Shown: positions 1-8,472, numbered from the stretch's first letter. The stretch: DNA of 49,935 nt from Segatella copri (GCF_009495355.1 NZ_VZAD01000066.1:1-49935), one strand, 5' to 3'. Numbers and translations: made by a program. Notes: generated by a model from the sequence alone, not told the origin.

Positions 1-55
1 TATTCACGCTGCATTTATATCGTATTAAACACTCGGTTATCCCGAATTGGGGTAA
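1..55. repeat. Left copy of a 54-bp terminal inverted repeat
   Basis: Bases 2-55 are the exact reverse complement of 49882-49935, the last 54 bases of the window. The inner end contains an imperfect palindrome, TTATCCC GAATT GGGGTAA, like the tip of an insertion sequence. Unique sequence begins at about 56. Read on the plus strand, an open frame runs through the repeat and stops at 69-71, overlapping the ATG of the next gene as ATGA. No transposase lies inside the window, so the identity of the element is unknown. An assembly breakpoint inside a repeat would look the same. Confidence 0.85.
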
Positions 56-67
56 AATTGCAAAGTT

Positions 68-445
68 ATGAAGAAGAAAAAGTTATTTTTCAAGGAATGT
101 CATCTCGCAGGTCGCCAATATCATGATGCCAATGAAGTTTGGGAAGAGTTGAAGGTCGGTACTCTGCTTGAATTACAAAGAGACCAAGAGAACCCATACG
201 ACAAGAATGCAGTCGCTGTGGTTTACTCAAAGGTGGCAGATAACAACGAGAAAGAGGAATATCTGCTAGGCTATCTTCCTCGCACTTCCAATACAGAGAT
301 TGCCCAATTATTGGAAATGGGGTGGGCATCTATCTTTGAATGCCGCATCAGCAAAATCAACGAAGATGCCCATTACGAGAACCAAATTCGCTTAACCATT
401 CGCATCAAGCAAAACCAACAAGCACAGAATTGTGTCGAAAGCTAA
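68..445 (+). CDS. HIRAN-domain protein
   Basis: This is a 125-residue protein that is almost entirely one HIRAN domain (about residues 7-115). The visible signature is an N-terminal strand (FFKECHLAGRQYHDA), then LELQRDQENPYDKNAVAVV, then GYLPRTSNTEIAQLL, ending in a beta-rich tail. HIRAN domains bind DNA ends, as in HLTF/Rad5-type helicases, and also occur as small stand-alone proteins in bacteria. It converges on the DUF262 gene pair and shares its AT-rich composition, so it may belong to the same accessory island. The ATG lies 13 bp inside the terminal repeat and overlaps a TGA of a frame entering from the left, so transcription may depend on sequence outside the window. The family call is firm; a role in defence is inference. 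Confidence 0.85.
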   Translation: MKKKKLFFKECHLAGRQYHDANEVWEELKVGTLLELQRDQENPYDKNAVAVVYSKVADNNEKEEYLLGYLPRTSNTEIAQLLEMGWASIFECRISKINEDAHYENQIRLTIRIKQNQQAQNCVES

Positions 446-613
446 CCCTAATATCGAGTCAGGTCGTAGGGACCTGTATGGTGCGACGTGGCCTTGACCT
501 TTCTGTGCTTACCTACAAAGGGACAGGATACGCCGCTCACACGTCGGTCTTCGGATGCAGGCTTCGGGAGATTTCCTGTCCCTTATTTACGAAATAATCA
601 GCAGCTTATACTA
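446..613. other. Structured gap between convergent genes
   Basis: No gene was found in this 168-bp gap. It is richer in GC than the flanking genes and contains two inverted repeats: CAGGTC-gtagg-GACCTG (460-476), and an 11-bp perfect pair AAGGGACAGGA (518-528) / TCCTGTCCCTT (574-584) with a 45-nt loop. It sits between the convergent HIRAN and DUF262 genes, so it may simply be a two-way transcription stop. A small structured RNA is possible, but no promoter was seen. Confidence 0.4.
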
Positions 614-2680
614 TTAGCTTTTCATGACGATTTTAAGCATTCTTTCTTGATGCTCATTCATATCATCCACATTCCATTCCAAACCAAAAGGACGTTTAGC
701 CGTCTCATTCTTAATCCCATCATCATAATTGTCTTGACATATTTGCAACATGATTCTGAACTTTAGAGATGCTGTACTTACTTGATTTGACTTTGAATCC
801 AAATAACGGTTTTTCTTATCAATTGGATTCCAGTCTGAACCGGAACTATTAGCATCGGAACCTATCATGGCAAAGTTTCCAAAACAATTGATGTCTTCTG
901 AGCTGACAGGTTTATCGCTACCAGCCTTAGCCTGAGGATAATAATGTTCAAGGCTCTTACGAGTTCGAGAGAAATAGAAGTTATTAAATACCTCTAATTC
1001 AAAATCACTACATCCCAAATCTTGGAAGAATCCGATACGTTTTGCATCTCCTTTCTTAGCTTTTTCTCCACGTAGCTCCTCCGCATACTTTCTCCATATT
1101 TTATAGTCTGTATAATCAAACACATAGAGAGGTATATTGGGCGCTCCCTTAGGATAGATGCGATTAAAGTCTCGTTCTACATTTTCCAGTTCTACATTCA
1201 GATGTCCATTTCGTATCATCGTGTCATCAAAGCTATTAGGCTTTGGCTGGTTTCTTTCATTGAGTTTTTCCGCATTCAGATACACATCAAAGAAATACTT
1301 ATCAGCCAAATCTCTCATAAAGACGAGATAATCACTAATATTATCGCTCTCAAACAAATGATACAGACAATAAAACAGGTAGTTCTTGCGTTGCTTCGCC
1401 GTAAAAGTTACCTCGAACATAGATAGCAACTGTACCAGTTCTGCCTGCACAGGTTTGTCTTCCGACAAATCCTTCAGATAGATAGCATTTCCATTTTTAT
1501 AGTAACGCTGCAACTTCCACGGATTTTCAGAAATACGGTCCTCACCGAGCGTATGATGAACCACATAATTATCCAAGAAATACTTAGCCTTCAACAGATT
1601 ATAAGCAAACCGCTTTACGAAATCAGCCGTAATGGTAATCTTCTCAAACTCATTAAGCAGTTCCTTGTCATCAAGAGATAATTTCAAAGGATCAAATCCT
1701 TGTTCCTTCATCCTCGTAATCTTCAACACAATCAAGAGGAAATTAGGAAAGTCTATGATTGGTTGAAATCTATCATTTTCATCTAACGTCGTACTCTGGG
1801 GCACTGGCTTAACAGGAGTATTCAACAACTCTGCAATTGTTTTTCTACCCAAAGAATTACCTGCATTAGCTGGCATATCGGCAAATGCATCAAACGACTC
1901 TAAGACGAAACTATCCATGTTCTCACCAAAAACAGTTTTCATATCAGACATTTTTTGCTGAACGTAGAAGCACATATCACTACATGCTTCCCAGATATGG
2001 CTGAACTTCTCCATTGAGGTATTATCCCCGATAAATTGCTTACTCAATTTTGCCTTAACAATCTCATGCTTCTCCAGCTGTTCGCCACGAGAGTTCATCA
2101 CCTCAAAATAATGGTTCAAATCCACATCCTTCGGCACTCGATAATGTATGATATGGACATGATTCAAGAAATACTCTTTGAATTTATCCACATCAGTTTG
2201 AGCCATACCAACAATCTCATTCAATCCTGCTTTTGCAGACTCGAAACCATTCTTGATACCAAGGTCAGGCATCTCACCAAGGTCAGGCATCTTGCCAAGG
2301 TCATCTTTCTCTCCACGCCCTGATAATGCCTCTATCGTCGAAGCAGAAGCTTTTCGTGCCGAATAAGTCAAGCTATTATAAATGTTCTGCACTCCCAAAG
2401 CTCTAAGTATGAGGAAAATCGTAGTCAAACGTTGTTGACCATCTATCACCTCATATTTGTTCTCATCACGCTTATAAGTAACAAGAGTCCCTATGTAATA
2501 AACCGTTTTGCCCACATCCATAGAATCATGGACATCTTTTATCAAAGCACAGATTTCATCTCGTTCCCACGCATAGTTACGCTGGTAGACAGGAATTTCG
2601 TATGTAATAGGTGCTCCATGATTATCACAATAGATTTCCCTGATAGAACACTCTTTCAAAATACTTTTCAAATCTTTCAT
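614..2680 (-). CDS. DUF262 + DUF1524 (HNH) GmrSD-like protein
   Basis: This 688-residue protein combines an N-terminal DUF262 domain with a C-terminal DUF1524-like HNH nuclease domain, the layout of fused GmrSD-type enzymes that act on modified foreign DNA. Visible DUF262 motifs are IPVYQRNYAW (29-38) and an intact DGQQR (80-84). The C-terminal nuclease motif is SLEHYYPQ with H579, followed by NCFGNFAMIG and NSSGSDWNPIDKK, matching the family pattern EH.P, GN and N..K. A short in-frame tandem repeat (DLGKMP/DLGEMP/DLGIKN) lies between the two parts. It is the second gene of a minus-strand pair, 13 bp after the upstream DUF262 gene, so probably co-transcribed. Composition is AT-rich compared with the housekeeping genes. 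Function as restriction or defence is inferred from the family, not shown here. Confidence 0.85.
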   Translation of the reverse strand: MKDLKSILKECSIREIYCDNHGAPITYEIPVYQRNYAWERDEICALIKDVHDSMDVGKTVYYIGTLVTYKRDENKYEVIDGQQRLTTIFLILRALGVQNIYNSLTYSARKASASTIEALSGRGEKDDLGKMPDLGEMPDLGIKNGFESAKAGLNEIVGMAQTDVDKFKEYFLNHVHIIHYRVPKDVDLNHYFEVMNSRGEQLEKHEIVKAKLSKQFIGDNTSMEKFSHIWEACSDMCFYVQQKMSDMKTVFGENMDSFVLESFDAFADMPANAGNSLGRKTIAELLNTPVKPVPQSTTLDENDRFQPIIDFPNFLLIVLKITRMKEQGFDPLKLSLDDKELLNEFEKITITADFVKRFAYNLLKAKYFLDNYVVHHTLGEDRISENPWKLQRYYKNGNAIYLKDLSEDKPVQAELVQLLSMFEVTFTAKQRKNYLFYCLYHLFESDNISDYLVFMRDLADKYFFDVYLNAEKLNERNQPKPNSFDDTMIRNGHLNVELENVERDFNRIYPKGAPNIPLYVFDYTDYKIWRKYAEELRGEKAKKGDAKRIGFFQDLGCSDFELEVFNNFYFSRTRKSLEHYYPQAKAGSDKPVSSEDINCFGNFAMIGSDANSSGSDWNPIDKKNRYLDSKSNQVSTASLKFRIMLQICQDNYDDGIKNETAKRPFGLEWNVDDMNEHQERMLKIVMKS
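2258..2305 (-). repeat. In-frame 18-bp tandem repeat in the DUF262-HNH gene
   Basis: An 18-bp unit (accaaggtcaggcatctc on the plus strand) occurs at 2258-2275 and 2276-2293, with a partial third copy at 2294-2305. It encodes three DLG.MP-like units. Because 18 is a multiple of three, gain or loss of a unit would keep the frame. Confidence 0.85.
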
Positions 2681-2693
2681 TGTCTTCTACTAT

Positions 2694-4556
2694 TTATAAA
2701 AAACGATTAACTTTAAAGAAATGGAGATAATTCAGATAGACTCCATCGCCATCATGCCCATCCAAATTCTCGGCATGTGTTCTGCCATTCTTTTTTCCAT
2801 CCTTTAAGTCGCTATCAGACAAAGGAGTTAGCTTATCTGCCAACACGCTGAGTAATGTAGTGGGAGTATCCTGCCTAACTATCAACTTGTACATATTAAA
2901 TGAATTCTTCAAATTCTCATTAGTTTCCATAATGAAATTCTGAGCAGAAAGCCATCCCAAATTTGTATATTGCGCTCTAAGCGAATAAGCCCAAACAAAG
3001 GCATAAACGACAAATTGCTCAAACAGCTCCATATCTTCTTTGGTTGGATATGACTCCGGACAAAACCTATCTACATACAGGAGTACCGAGGTATCAAACA
3101 GCAACCGGGCAATACCATTGCCTTTTCCCTTCTTGAAATAGCGATCCAATGTCTTCACTATAATATTGTCGTTGATATAGAACCCCTCGTACTTACTATT
3201 ATCTTGAATGTCCTTTAGTATGGCATAATAATGCTTCGTATATTCAAAGAAAGGTTTGCCTGCTATAATTGGAGCGTCCAATTGAAATGCATTGATATTG
3301 CGAGTTCCAGAAACGAATGGCATAGCAGAAGAATTTACCATATCTGCATAACAATAAGCACTCTTATAGAATTGAGCATAAGGAGTCCGTGCAGAACGAG
3401 TAATCCCCTTGAACATGTGGATATTACGTTCATCCAACACTTCTGCCCTATTGCCATTTACCCATTCTTTGATACGATACAGATAGTTTCCGAAAAAATC
3501 TGCCAAACCACTTTGAGATATTTGTTCCCATCCCTTGACGATTCTTTCAACCTCATTCTCCTCTATACCAATCATTTCACGTAAATGATAAGCTTTCAGC
3601 AAATCATGTGGATATAGAGCTTTGCCACGAGCATTCTGAGAGTCAAAGAACTGAAAGGCTTCAGAAACGTCAGATGTGACAACAACAATAAGTTCACATC
3701 TACTCTCAACAAATTCTTCCAGTCTTCTACACTCTCGTTCCTTTACATAATAGTCTTCTTTCTGTTGTTGGCTTTCTTTCAAATCAGGTTTGCTGACGCG
3801 TCGTTCCAATGCTCGATAATTATTGGATATATTACGGGCATTATACTCATTATCATATAATTCTTGCTGGAGAAAAGCTATATCGTTCTTCCCCAAAGCC
3901 CTTAGCAACAAAGAAAACGTAATGATTCTCTGCAATCCATCAACTATATCATACGAGCCTTGGCTTGATGCTCGATGAAGAATCAGAGTACCTACCCTAT
4001 AACTTTCTTTATTGTCATTCATCGCTTCGATAATATCATCAAGCAACTGTATTGCATTACGAGCAGTCCACTTATATGGACGCTGATAGATCGGAATCGA
4101 CAGATTCACACCATTAATGGGTTCCCCGCCATTCGAAATCGTTTGACGAAGAAGCAAATCACCAATAGTAGTTATAGACAACGTAAGTTTATCCTTTTGG
4201 GATTGTTGTTCTACTGATTGTTGTTCAACTGATTGTTGTTCAACTGATTGTTGCTCAACTATATGTATTTGCGAATTATCGTCTTTCGCCCTATTGATAA
4301 TGATAGTATTCTCTATGGTATCTCCCATCGTCCAATACTTATATCCATCAATATGAAGATAGGGGAAATTATATTTCCACCATTGTTGTGGAACACCAAA
4401 TTCTCTTTGTGACTGCACAAAAAAGACGAATTCCTCATCAGACAAGGCACATTTATTCCTCACAATGTACTCATGAGGACACGTTGGCATTGTCTTGGCA
4501 AAAGTCCATTGGCATTTACCTATCAAACGGCGTAGTTTTACTTCATCATAGTTCAT
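2694..4556 (-). CDS. DUF262 protein with N-terminal FAKTMP domain, no HNH domain
   Basis: This is a 620-residue protein. Residues 1-90 form a separate small domain with WTFAKTMPTCPHEY and DGYKYWTMG, a type I have seen beside restriction and methylase-like genes but cannot name. Four VEQQS repeats (100-119) link it to a DUF262 domain with IPIYQRPYKW (154-163). The usual DGQQR motif reads DGLQR here (206-210), a change in a normally conserved glutamine. I see no HNH or DUF1524 motif at the C-terminus, so it probably lacks its own nuclease. It is the first gene of the minus-strand pair. A TATCTTTG promoter element lies on the minus strand at 4586-4593, about 30 bp before the start. It may be a sensor or regulatory partner of the nuclease-bearing neighbour; that is inference. 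Confidence 0.8.
   Translation of the reverse strand: MNYDEVKLRRLIGKCQWTFAKTMPTCPHEYIVRNKCALSDEEFVFFVQSQREFGVPQQWWKYNFPYLHIDGYKYWTMGDTIENTIIINRAKDDNSQIHIVEQQSVEQQSVEQQSVEQQSQKDKLTLSITTIGDLLLRQTISNGGEPINGVNLSIPIYQRPYKWTARNAIQLLDDIIEAMNDNKESYRVGTLILHRASSQGSYDIVDGLQRIITFSLLLRALGKNDIAFLQQELYDNEYNARNISNNYRALERRVSKPDLKESQQQKEDYYVKERECRRLEEFVESRCELIVVVTSDVSEAFQFFDSQNARGKALYPHDLLKAYHLREMIGIEENEVERIVKGWEQISQSGLADFFGNYLYRIKEWVNGNRAEVLDERNIHMFKGITRSARTPYAQFYKSAYCYADMVNSSAMPFVSGTRNINAFQLDAPIIAGKPFFEYTKHYYAILKDIQDNSKYEGFYINDNIIVKTLDRYFKKGKGNGIARLLFDTSVLLYVDRFCPESYPTKEDMELFEQFVVYAFVWAYSLRAQYTNLGWLSAQNFIMETNENLKNSFNMYKLIVRQDTPTTLLSVLADKLTPLSDSDLKDGKKNGRTHAENLDGHDGDGVYLNYLHFFKVNRFL
4201..4260 (-). repeat. Four 15-bp tandem repeats encoding VEQQS
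   Basis: The plus-strand unit gattgttgttcaact occurs four times back to back (4201-4215, 4216-4230, 4231-4245, 4246-4260), with single mismatches in the first and last units. It codes for a glutamine-rich linker between two domains of the DUF262 protein. Copy number could change without a frameshift. Confidence 0.95.
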
Positions 4557-4585
4557 ATTTTATGAATTTATTTGTTATGTCGGCA

Positions 4586-4625
4586 CAAAGATAAGAAAAA
4601 CTTGTATCAAATTATAGGACAAGTT
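4586..4625 (-). promoter_or_regulatory. Promoter of the DUF262 pair with inverted repeat
   Basis: On the minus strand TATCTTTG (plus-strand CAAAGATA, 4586-4593) fits the Bacteroidetes -7 element. Just upstream, AACTTGT (4599-4605) and ACAAGTT (4619-4625) form a perfect 7-bp inverted repeat with a 13-bp spacer, covering the expected -33 region. This is where a repressor would bind. The divergent WYL regulator at 4706 is the obvious candidate, but binding is inferred. Confidence 0.55.
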
Positions 4626-4705
4626 CTTTTTTAAAGAAAAATGTATCATAAATCAATAAAAACGCAAAAATCTCGTTACTTAATGTAGATAAAATCGTAT
4701 ATAAC

Positions 4706-5644
4706 ATGAGAACTCAAGCGAAATTCAAAGAATACATTTGGTTGGTAAACACCATCAATAAAGCCCGAGCTATTTCTTTTGCAGATATTCAAAAGAAATG
4801 GCTTGAAACGGACATGAGCGAAGGAATAGAATTGGCTCGTTCAACCTTCAATCGACACAAAGATGCCATAGAAGACATTTTTGGCATATATATCGAGTGC
4901 AACAGAAAAAACGGATATAAATATTCTATTGGAAATCCTGAAGCATTAGAGTCTGACTCCATACAAAACTGGATGTTAGCCACACTTGCATCCAATAATA
5001 TTATTAGCGAATGTGTATCGCTTCAAGATAGGATTGTGCTTGAAACTGTACCCTATGAAGGCGAAAACCTCAAACTAATCCTTGATGCCATGAAACGAAA
5101 TATCAAGATAACCATTCTTTACAAGAGGTATGGCAATACAGATGCCAAAAGCTATACTATCGAGCCATATTGCATAAAATTGCATAAGCAACGTTGGTAT
5201 GTATTGGGGCACTTCCATTATACAGAAGCAGAATCCCAAGAAGTAAAGGATTACTATGCCCTATTCTCACTTGACAGAATCAAAAGCATAGAATCCACAG
5301 ATACCAAATTTGAGATAACTCAAGACTTCAACGCTCAAGATTACTTCAAGGAATATTACGGAGTGCTGATTGGCGACGGAACTACTGTTGAACGAATTAA
5401 ATTTAGAGCTTACGATTACGAACAGTACCGGGTAAAAGACTTACCTCTCCATGCAACTCAAAAAGCTATCGCAAAAGGCGACAACTATATGGATTTCGAA
5501 ATTACCATGCGCCCTACCGTAGATTTCTTTGGATATTTAATGAGCCGGGGAAGCCAATTGAGAATCCTCTCACCAGAATGGTTGGCTGAACAGATACACG
5601 ACTTACATCGAGATGCAATGAGAATGTATGAAAAAACAGAATAG
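4706..5644 (+). CDS. WYL-domain transcriptional regulator
   Basis: This 312-residue protein has an N-terminal helix-turn-helix region (about 1-75, including ISFADIQKKWLE and ARSTFNRHKDAIEDIFG) followed by a WYL domain (about 125-215). The WYL signature is visible as KITILYKRYG, then YTIEPYCIKLHKQRWYVLG with RWYVLG at 163-168, then FSLDRIKSIE. A C-terminal extension (about 230-312) is typical of WYL regulators. WYL proteins sense nucleic-acid or nucleotide ligands, and several (BrxR, CapW type) repress phage-defence operons. The gene is divergent from the DUF262 pair across a 149-bp intergenic region with an inverted repeat. It probably controls that pair and itself. The family call is firm; the target is inferred. 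Confidence 0.88.
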   Translation: MRTQAKFKEYIWLVNTINKARAISFADIQKKWLETDMSEGIELARSTFNRHKDAIEDIFGIYIECNRKNGYKYSIGNPEALESDSIQNWMLATLASNNIISECVSLQDRIVLETVPYEGENLKLILDAMKRNIKITILYKRYGNTDAKSYTIEPYCIKLHKQRWYVLGHFHYTEAESQEVKDYYALFSLDRIKSIESTDTKFEITQDFNAQDYFKEYYGVLIGDGTTVERIKFRAYDYEQYRVKDLPLHATQKAIAKGDNYMDFEITMRPTVDFFGYLMSRGSQLRILSPEWLAEQIHDLHRDAMRMYEKTE

Positions 5645-5778
5645 TAACTATCCAAGTTTCATACATATTTTTCGGATTAGAGCATTTTAAAGCAAATTAT
5701 TTCTCGGATTTGGTTAGATAGCACAAAGGTAGTACAATGTTTTGAAATAGAAAAGAGATTTTAGATAAAAACAGAAAC

Positions 5779-5843
5779 TTTCCTTTTTAAAAGGAAATAA
5801 TTGCCGATTTCTTTCCTTTTTAGAAGGAAAGTTTGTGTCTTTG
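5779..5843 (+). promoter_or_regulatory. Two palindromes and promoter before the AAA ATPase gene
   Basis: TTTCCTTTT-t-AAAAGGAAA (5779-5797) and CTTTCCTT-tttag-AAGGAAAG (5811-5831) are two copies of one palindrome. Their centres (5788 and 5821) are 33 bp apart, about three helical turns, so two dimers could sit on the same face. TGTCTTTG (5836-5843) resembles the -7 element, placing the second palindrome over the -33 region. The arrangement suggests an operator controlling the downstream ATPase gene; the protein that binds is unknown. Confidence 0.6.
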
Positions 5844-5905
5844 CAACCGAGTGTAGGAATCTACATATTAACAATAAAATAATCAGTAATAAAGAAGGTA
5901 CACAA

Positions 5906-7201
5906 ATGGAACTACGCAGCACATTTCAGTCAATCATTTCCTTGCACCAAGAGGAATTACCTTTTGCCTTGCAAGAGAGAAGCACCCAACTTCCGTTGGA
6001 TGGAAACCGCATCGTGACTGTTACTGGCATTCGCCGTTGCGGAAAGTCATCATTATTGGGACTTACGATTAATCGCCTGCTACAACAAGGAATTCCAAAA
6101 GAGCGCATCCTCTATGTAGGTTTCGACGATGAACGTTTTCTCTCCATGTCGCCCGAAAACTTCGATGAATTACTGCAAGCTTATCGTGAAATGTATCCTG
6201 ACACATCGCTTAAGGATGTTTATATGTTTTTTGATGAGATACAACTCATAGAGGGCTGGGAACTCTTTGTTCTCCGGGTGTATAAGAATTATTGCAAGCA
6301 TATCTATGTAACAGGTAGCACAGCCAAGATGCTTTCAGAAGAAATGGCTTCCGCTTTGCGAGGATGGCCTGACGAATATCGCGAGTATCCTTTGAGTTTC
6401 AAGGAATATTTGGCGTTCAAAGGCATCAAGGCAAATCCATTTAGCGAAGCTGGCAAGGCAAAGATGGCGGTCTCCTTCCGCGGTTATTGCGAGGAGGGCG
6501 GTTTTCCAGAGGTTGTTCTCGAAAAAAGCAAGATAGAAAAAGTCAAAATCCTGCAGTCTTACTTCAACACCATGCTCTTCAGGGATATGGTGGAGCATTA
6601 TCATATCGGAGCTTCTCCTTCGGTGGTGCGTTATTTCTTAAAGCGTGTGATGAACAAACTCACGAAGCCGACCAGCGTGAACAATATTTATAACGACTTG
6701 AAATCGCAAGGCTTAAAGGTCTCCAAGGATTCCCTCTATCTGTGGCTCGACTATGCTTGCAACATTTTCATGTTTCGCAAAGTGGAAAAATACGATAAGT
6801 CGATGGTAAAACAGCGTTCTGCTCCTGCCAAGTATTATGTGGCAGACATTGCCCTGCGCAATGCCGTATTATTGCCTGAGAGCGAAGATGCAGGCAAGGC
6901 TTTGGAGAATATCGTTTATCTCAACTTGGAGAGAACGCTTGGAGAAGAGGACGGGATATTCTACTTCTATGAATCGAAGGAATGCGACTTCGTTGTGAAA
7001 AAGGGCGAGCATGTAGCTGAGCTGATACAAGTCTGCTGGACATTGAATGATGATAACGTAGAACGAGAGATAGGAGGCTTGATAGCTGCCTCCTCCGTTA
7101 CAGGCTGCAAACAGGGAAAAATCATCACTTTCTCCCAACGAGAGACCTTCGAACGAGACGGAATAAGGATTGAGGTTATGCCGATATGGGAGATGGAATA
7201 G
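5906..7201 (+). CDS. AAA-family ATPase with DUF4143 domain
   Basis: This protein of about 431 residues has a P-loop (GIRRCGKSSLL, 41-51) and a Walker B strand (VYMFFDEIQ, 105-113), followed by ITVTGSTA-like sensor sequence (IYVTGSTAKML) and the C-terminal DUF4143 region (YYVADIALRNAVL, ALENIVYLNLERTLG, FYFYESKECDFVVKKG). The E..EcDFvv stretch resembles a PD-(D/E)XK nuclease fold, as often noted for DUF4143. I chose the ATG at 5906; an upstream in-frame ATG at 5801 would place the start inside the promoter palindromes. Such genes are common and variable in copy number in Bacteroidetes; their substrate is unknown. It is monocistronic as far as can be seen. A hairpin GAAAAG-ggg-CTTTTC (7202-7216) directly follows the stop. 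Confidence 0.85.
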   Translation: MELRSTFQSIISLHQEELPFALQERSTQLPLDGNRIVTVTGIRRCGKSSLLGLTINRLLQQGIPKERILYVGFDDERFLSMSPENFDELLQAYREMYPDTSLKDVYMFFDEIQLIEGWELFVLRVYKNYCKHIYVTGSTAKMLSEEMASALRGWPDEYREYPLSFKEYLAFKGIKANPFSEAGKAKMAVSFRGYCEEGGFPEVVLEKSKIEKVKILQSYFNTMLFRDMVEHYHIGASPSVVRYFLKRVMNKLTKPTSVNNIYNDLKSQGLKVSKDSLYLWLDYACNIFMFRKVEKYDKSMVKQRSAPAKYYVADIALRNAVLLPESEDAGKALENIVYLNLERTLGEEDGIFYFYESKECDFVVKKGEHVAELIQVCWTLNDDNVEREIGGLIAASSVTGCKQGKIITFSQRETFERDGIRIEVMPIWEME

Positions 7202-7538
7202 GAAAAGGGGCTTTTCTGGGACAGCTGCCAGTACCGAGCAGCAACACACCCTGCCTGAAGGGCAGAAGCTCTTAGCCCTGGGCGTTTCGAGACCGACACA
7301 CCGCACGAGCTGGCAGCCCGAGGCTCGCTCTCATTGTTCATCGAGCATAACGGCATATATAGATACTTTTTTATTTTTTAATGCTATTTTTAGATAAATA
7401 TTTATAAAATCGGTGTAAATTATATTAAATAAATCGGTTTTAAAAGGTTTAAATAGTAATTTCTTATTAATAATTCTTATTTTTGAAGCATGTACCGAAA
7501 AAGTTTCGATACTTTTTAATAACCTAAAACTTAAGATA
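7202..7538. other. Gap with nested inverted repeats and fimbrillin promoter
   Basis: No convincing gene was found here. The first 120 bp are GC-rich with nested repeats: GCTGCCAG (7224-7231) / CTGGCAGC (7310-7317), and inside them CTGCC-tgaag-GGCAG (7251-7265). The rest is AT-rich and carries the promoter of the next gene: TATTTTTG (7478-7485) fits the -7 element. An imperfect palindrome (7492-7512, core CGAAA-aag-TTTCG) lies at the expected transcription start. The nested repeats may be a structured transcript end or gene debris; I cannot tell. Confidence 0.4.
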
Positions 7539-8447
7539 ATGAATCTAAAGTTTTCAATTAACAGCCTATTCATGGCTATTGCACTATTAGTTAGTGCCGG
7601 TTGTACAACCGAAAACGGTGATGGTAATGAATCATCCCATGTAGCGAACCAGCAAGTTAGCTTGTCGTTTTACCAAGTGACCATGCAGTCATTGGAGAAT
7701 TCTCAGGCAAAGACTCGAGCAGACGAAAGCAGTACGAGTACTGCTTTGAAGAACAGCCCGTTTACTTACTTGGATATTTCTCTGATCCCTACCAATGGCA
7801 CGGGCAAAACTATCGTCTTCAGACAGGTGAAGGCTGAAATGGCAGACAACTTCGGTCATGTCAGTATGCAGGTTCCTATGGGTGAATATGATATGGTAGC
7901 TGTAGCCAGTAAGAATGCCGATGTGAAGATTAATTCTGTGACGGAGGTTGTCTTCCCCAACAAGGTGACAGACATGGCGGCTGTTTGCCAGAAGATAATG
8001 GTAAAGGAAGGAAACAATACTTTTAATTGTAATATGAAACGTTCTGTGGCTAAGTTTACCATTGAAAATACTGGTGCCACGACGGATGTGGTGAAGAATA
8101 TGAAGTTCCGCATTTCGGGTAACTGCAGCAACAAATGGAATCCTACGACAGGTCTGGCGGCTGACGTGAGCGTGGTGACTCCGACAATCGCGATGAGCAA
8201 TACTTATTCCCGGTTTAACGCTTATGTCTTCCTAAGCTCGGCGGAGGAGGAGAATATCAAGGTGGATGTGGAGATGCTGGACTCGGAGGGTACGCTGCTG
8301 AAGAGTCTGTCCTTTGAGAACGTTCATCTGAAAACCAACTATGTGACGAAATACACCACCGGCGATCTCTTCGGTGTGTCGAACTCGGCTGACTTCACTT
8401 TCTCTAATGCTGAGTTTATGGACTCTGGCACTGGTAAGAACTTTTAG
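7539..8447 (+). CDS. Fimbrillin-like / FimB-Mfa2-type lipoprotein
   Basis: This is a 302-residue exported lipoprotein. The signal peptide ends in a lipobox LVSAGC with the lipidated cysteine at residue 22. The body is beta-rich and serine/threonine-rich, with features of Bacteroidetes fimbrial subunits: a KTRADE stretch near residue 59 that resembles the arginine processing site of fimbrillins, MQVPMGEYDMVAVASKN (the P.G.Y.lva motif), and NMKRSVAKFTIENTG (the repeated R.vAk motif). It probably sits on the outer membrane as a fimbrial tip, anchor or structural component. No other fimbrial gene is adjacent, so it is an isolated member. The exact subfamily (Mfa2-like anchor or stalk fimbrillin) is uncertain. 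Confidence 0.65.
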   Translation: MNLKFSINSLFMAIALLVSAGCTTENGDGNESSHVANQQVSLSFYQVTMQSLENSQAKTRADESSTSTALKNSPFTYLDISLIPTNGTGKTIVFRQVKAEMADNFGHVSMQVPMGEYDMVAVASKNADVKINSVTEVVFPNKVTDMAAVCQKIMVKEGNNTFNCNMKRSVAKFTIENTGATTDVVKNMKFRISGNCSNKWNPTTGLAADVSVVTPTIAMSNTYSRFNAYVFLSSAEEENIKVDVEMLDSEGTLLKSLSFENVHLKTNYVTKYTTGDLFGVSNSADFTFSNAEFMDSGTGKNF

Positions 8448-8472
8448 AATGGCGGTGGCTTCCCTATAAGAT

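Noticed and set aside
2..55. Phage or plasmid terminal repeat
   Set aside because: The genes between the ends are chromosomal housekeeping genes (rplM, rpsB, tsf, ispF, clpA), so the window is not a linear phage or plasmid genome.
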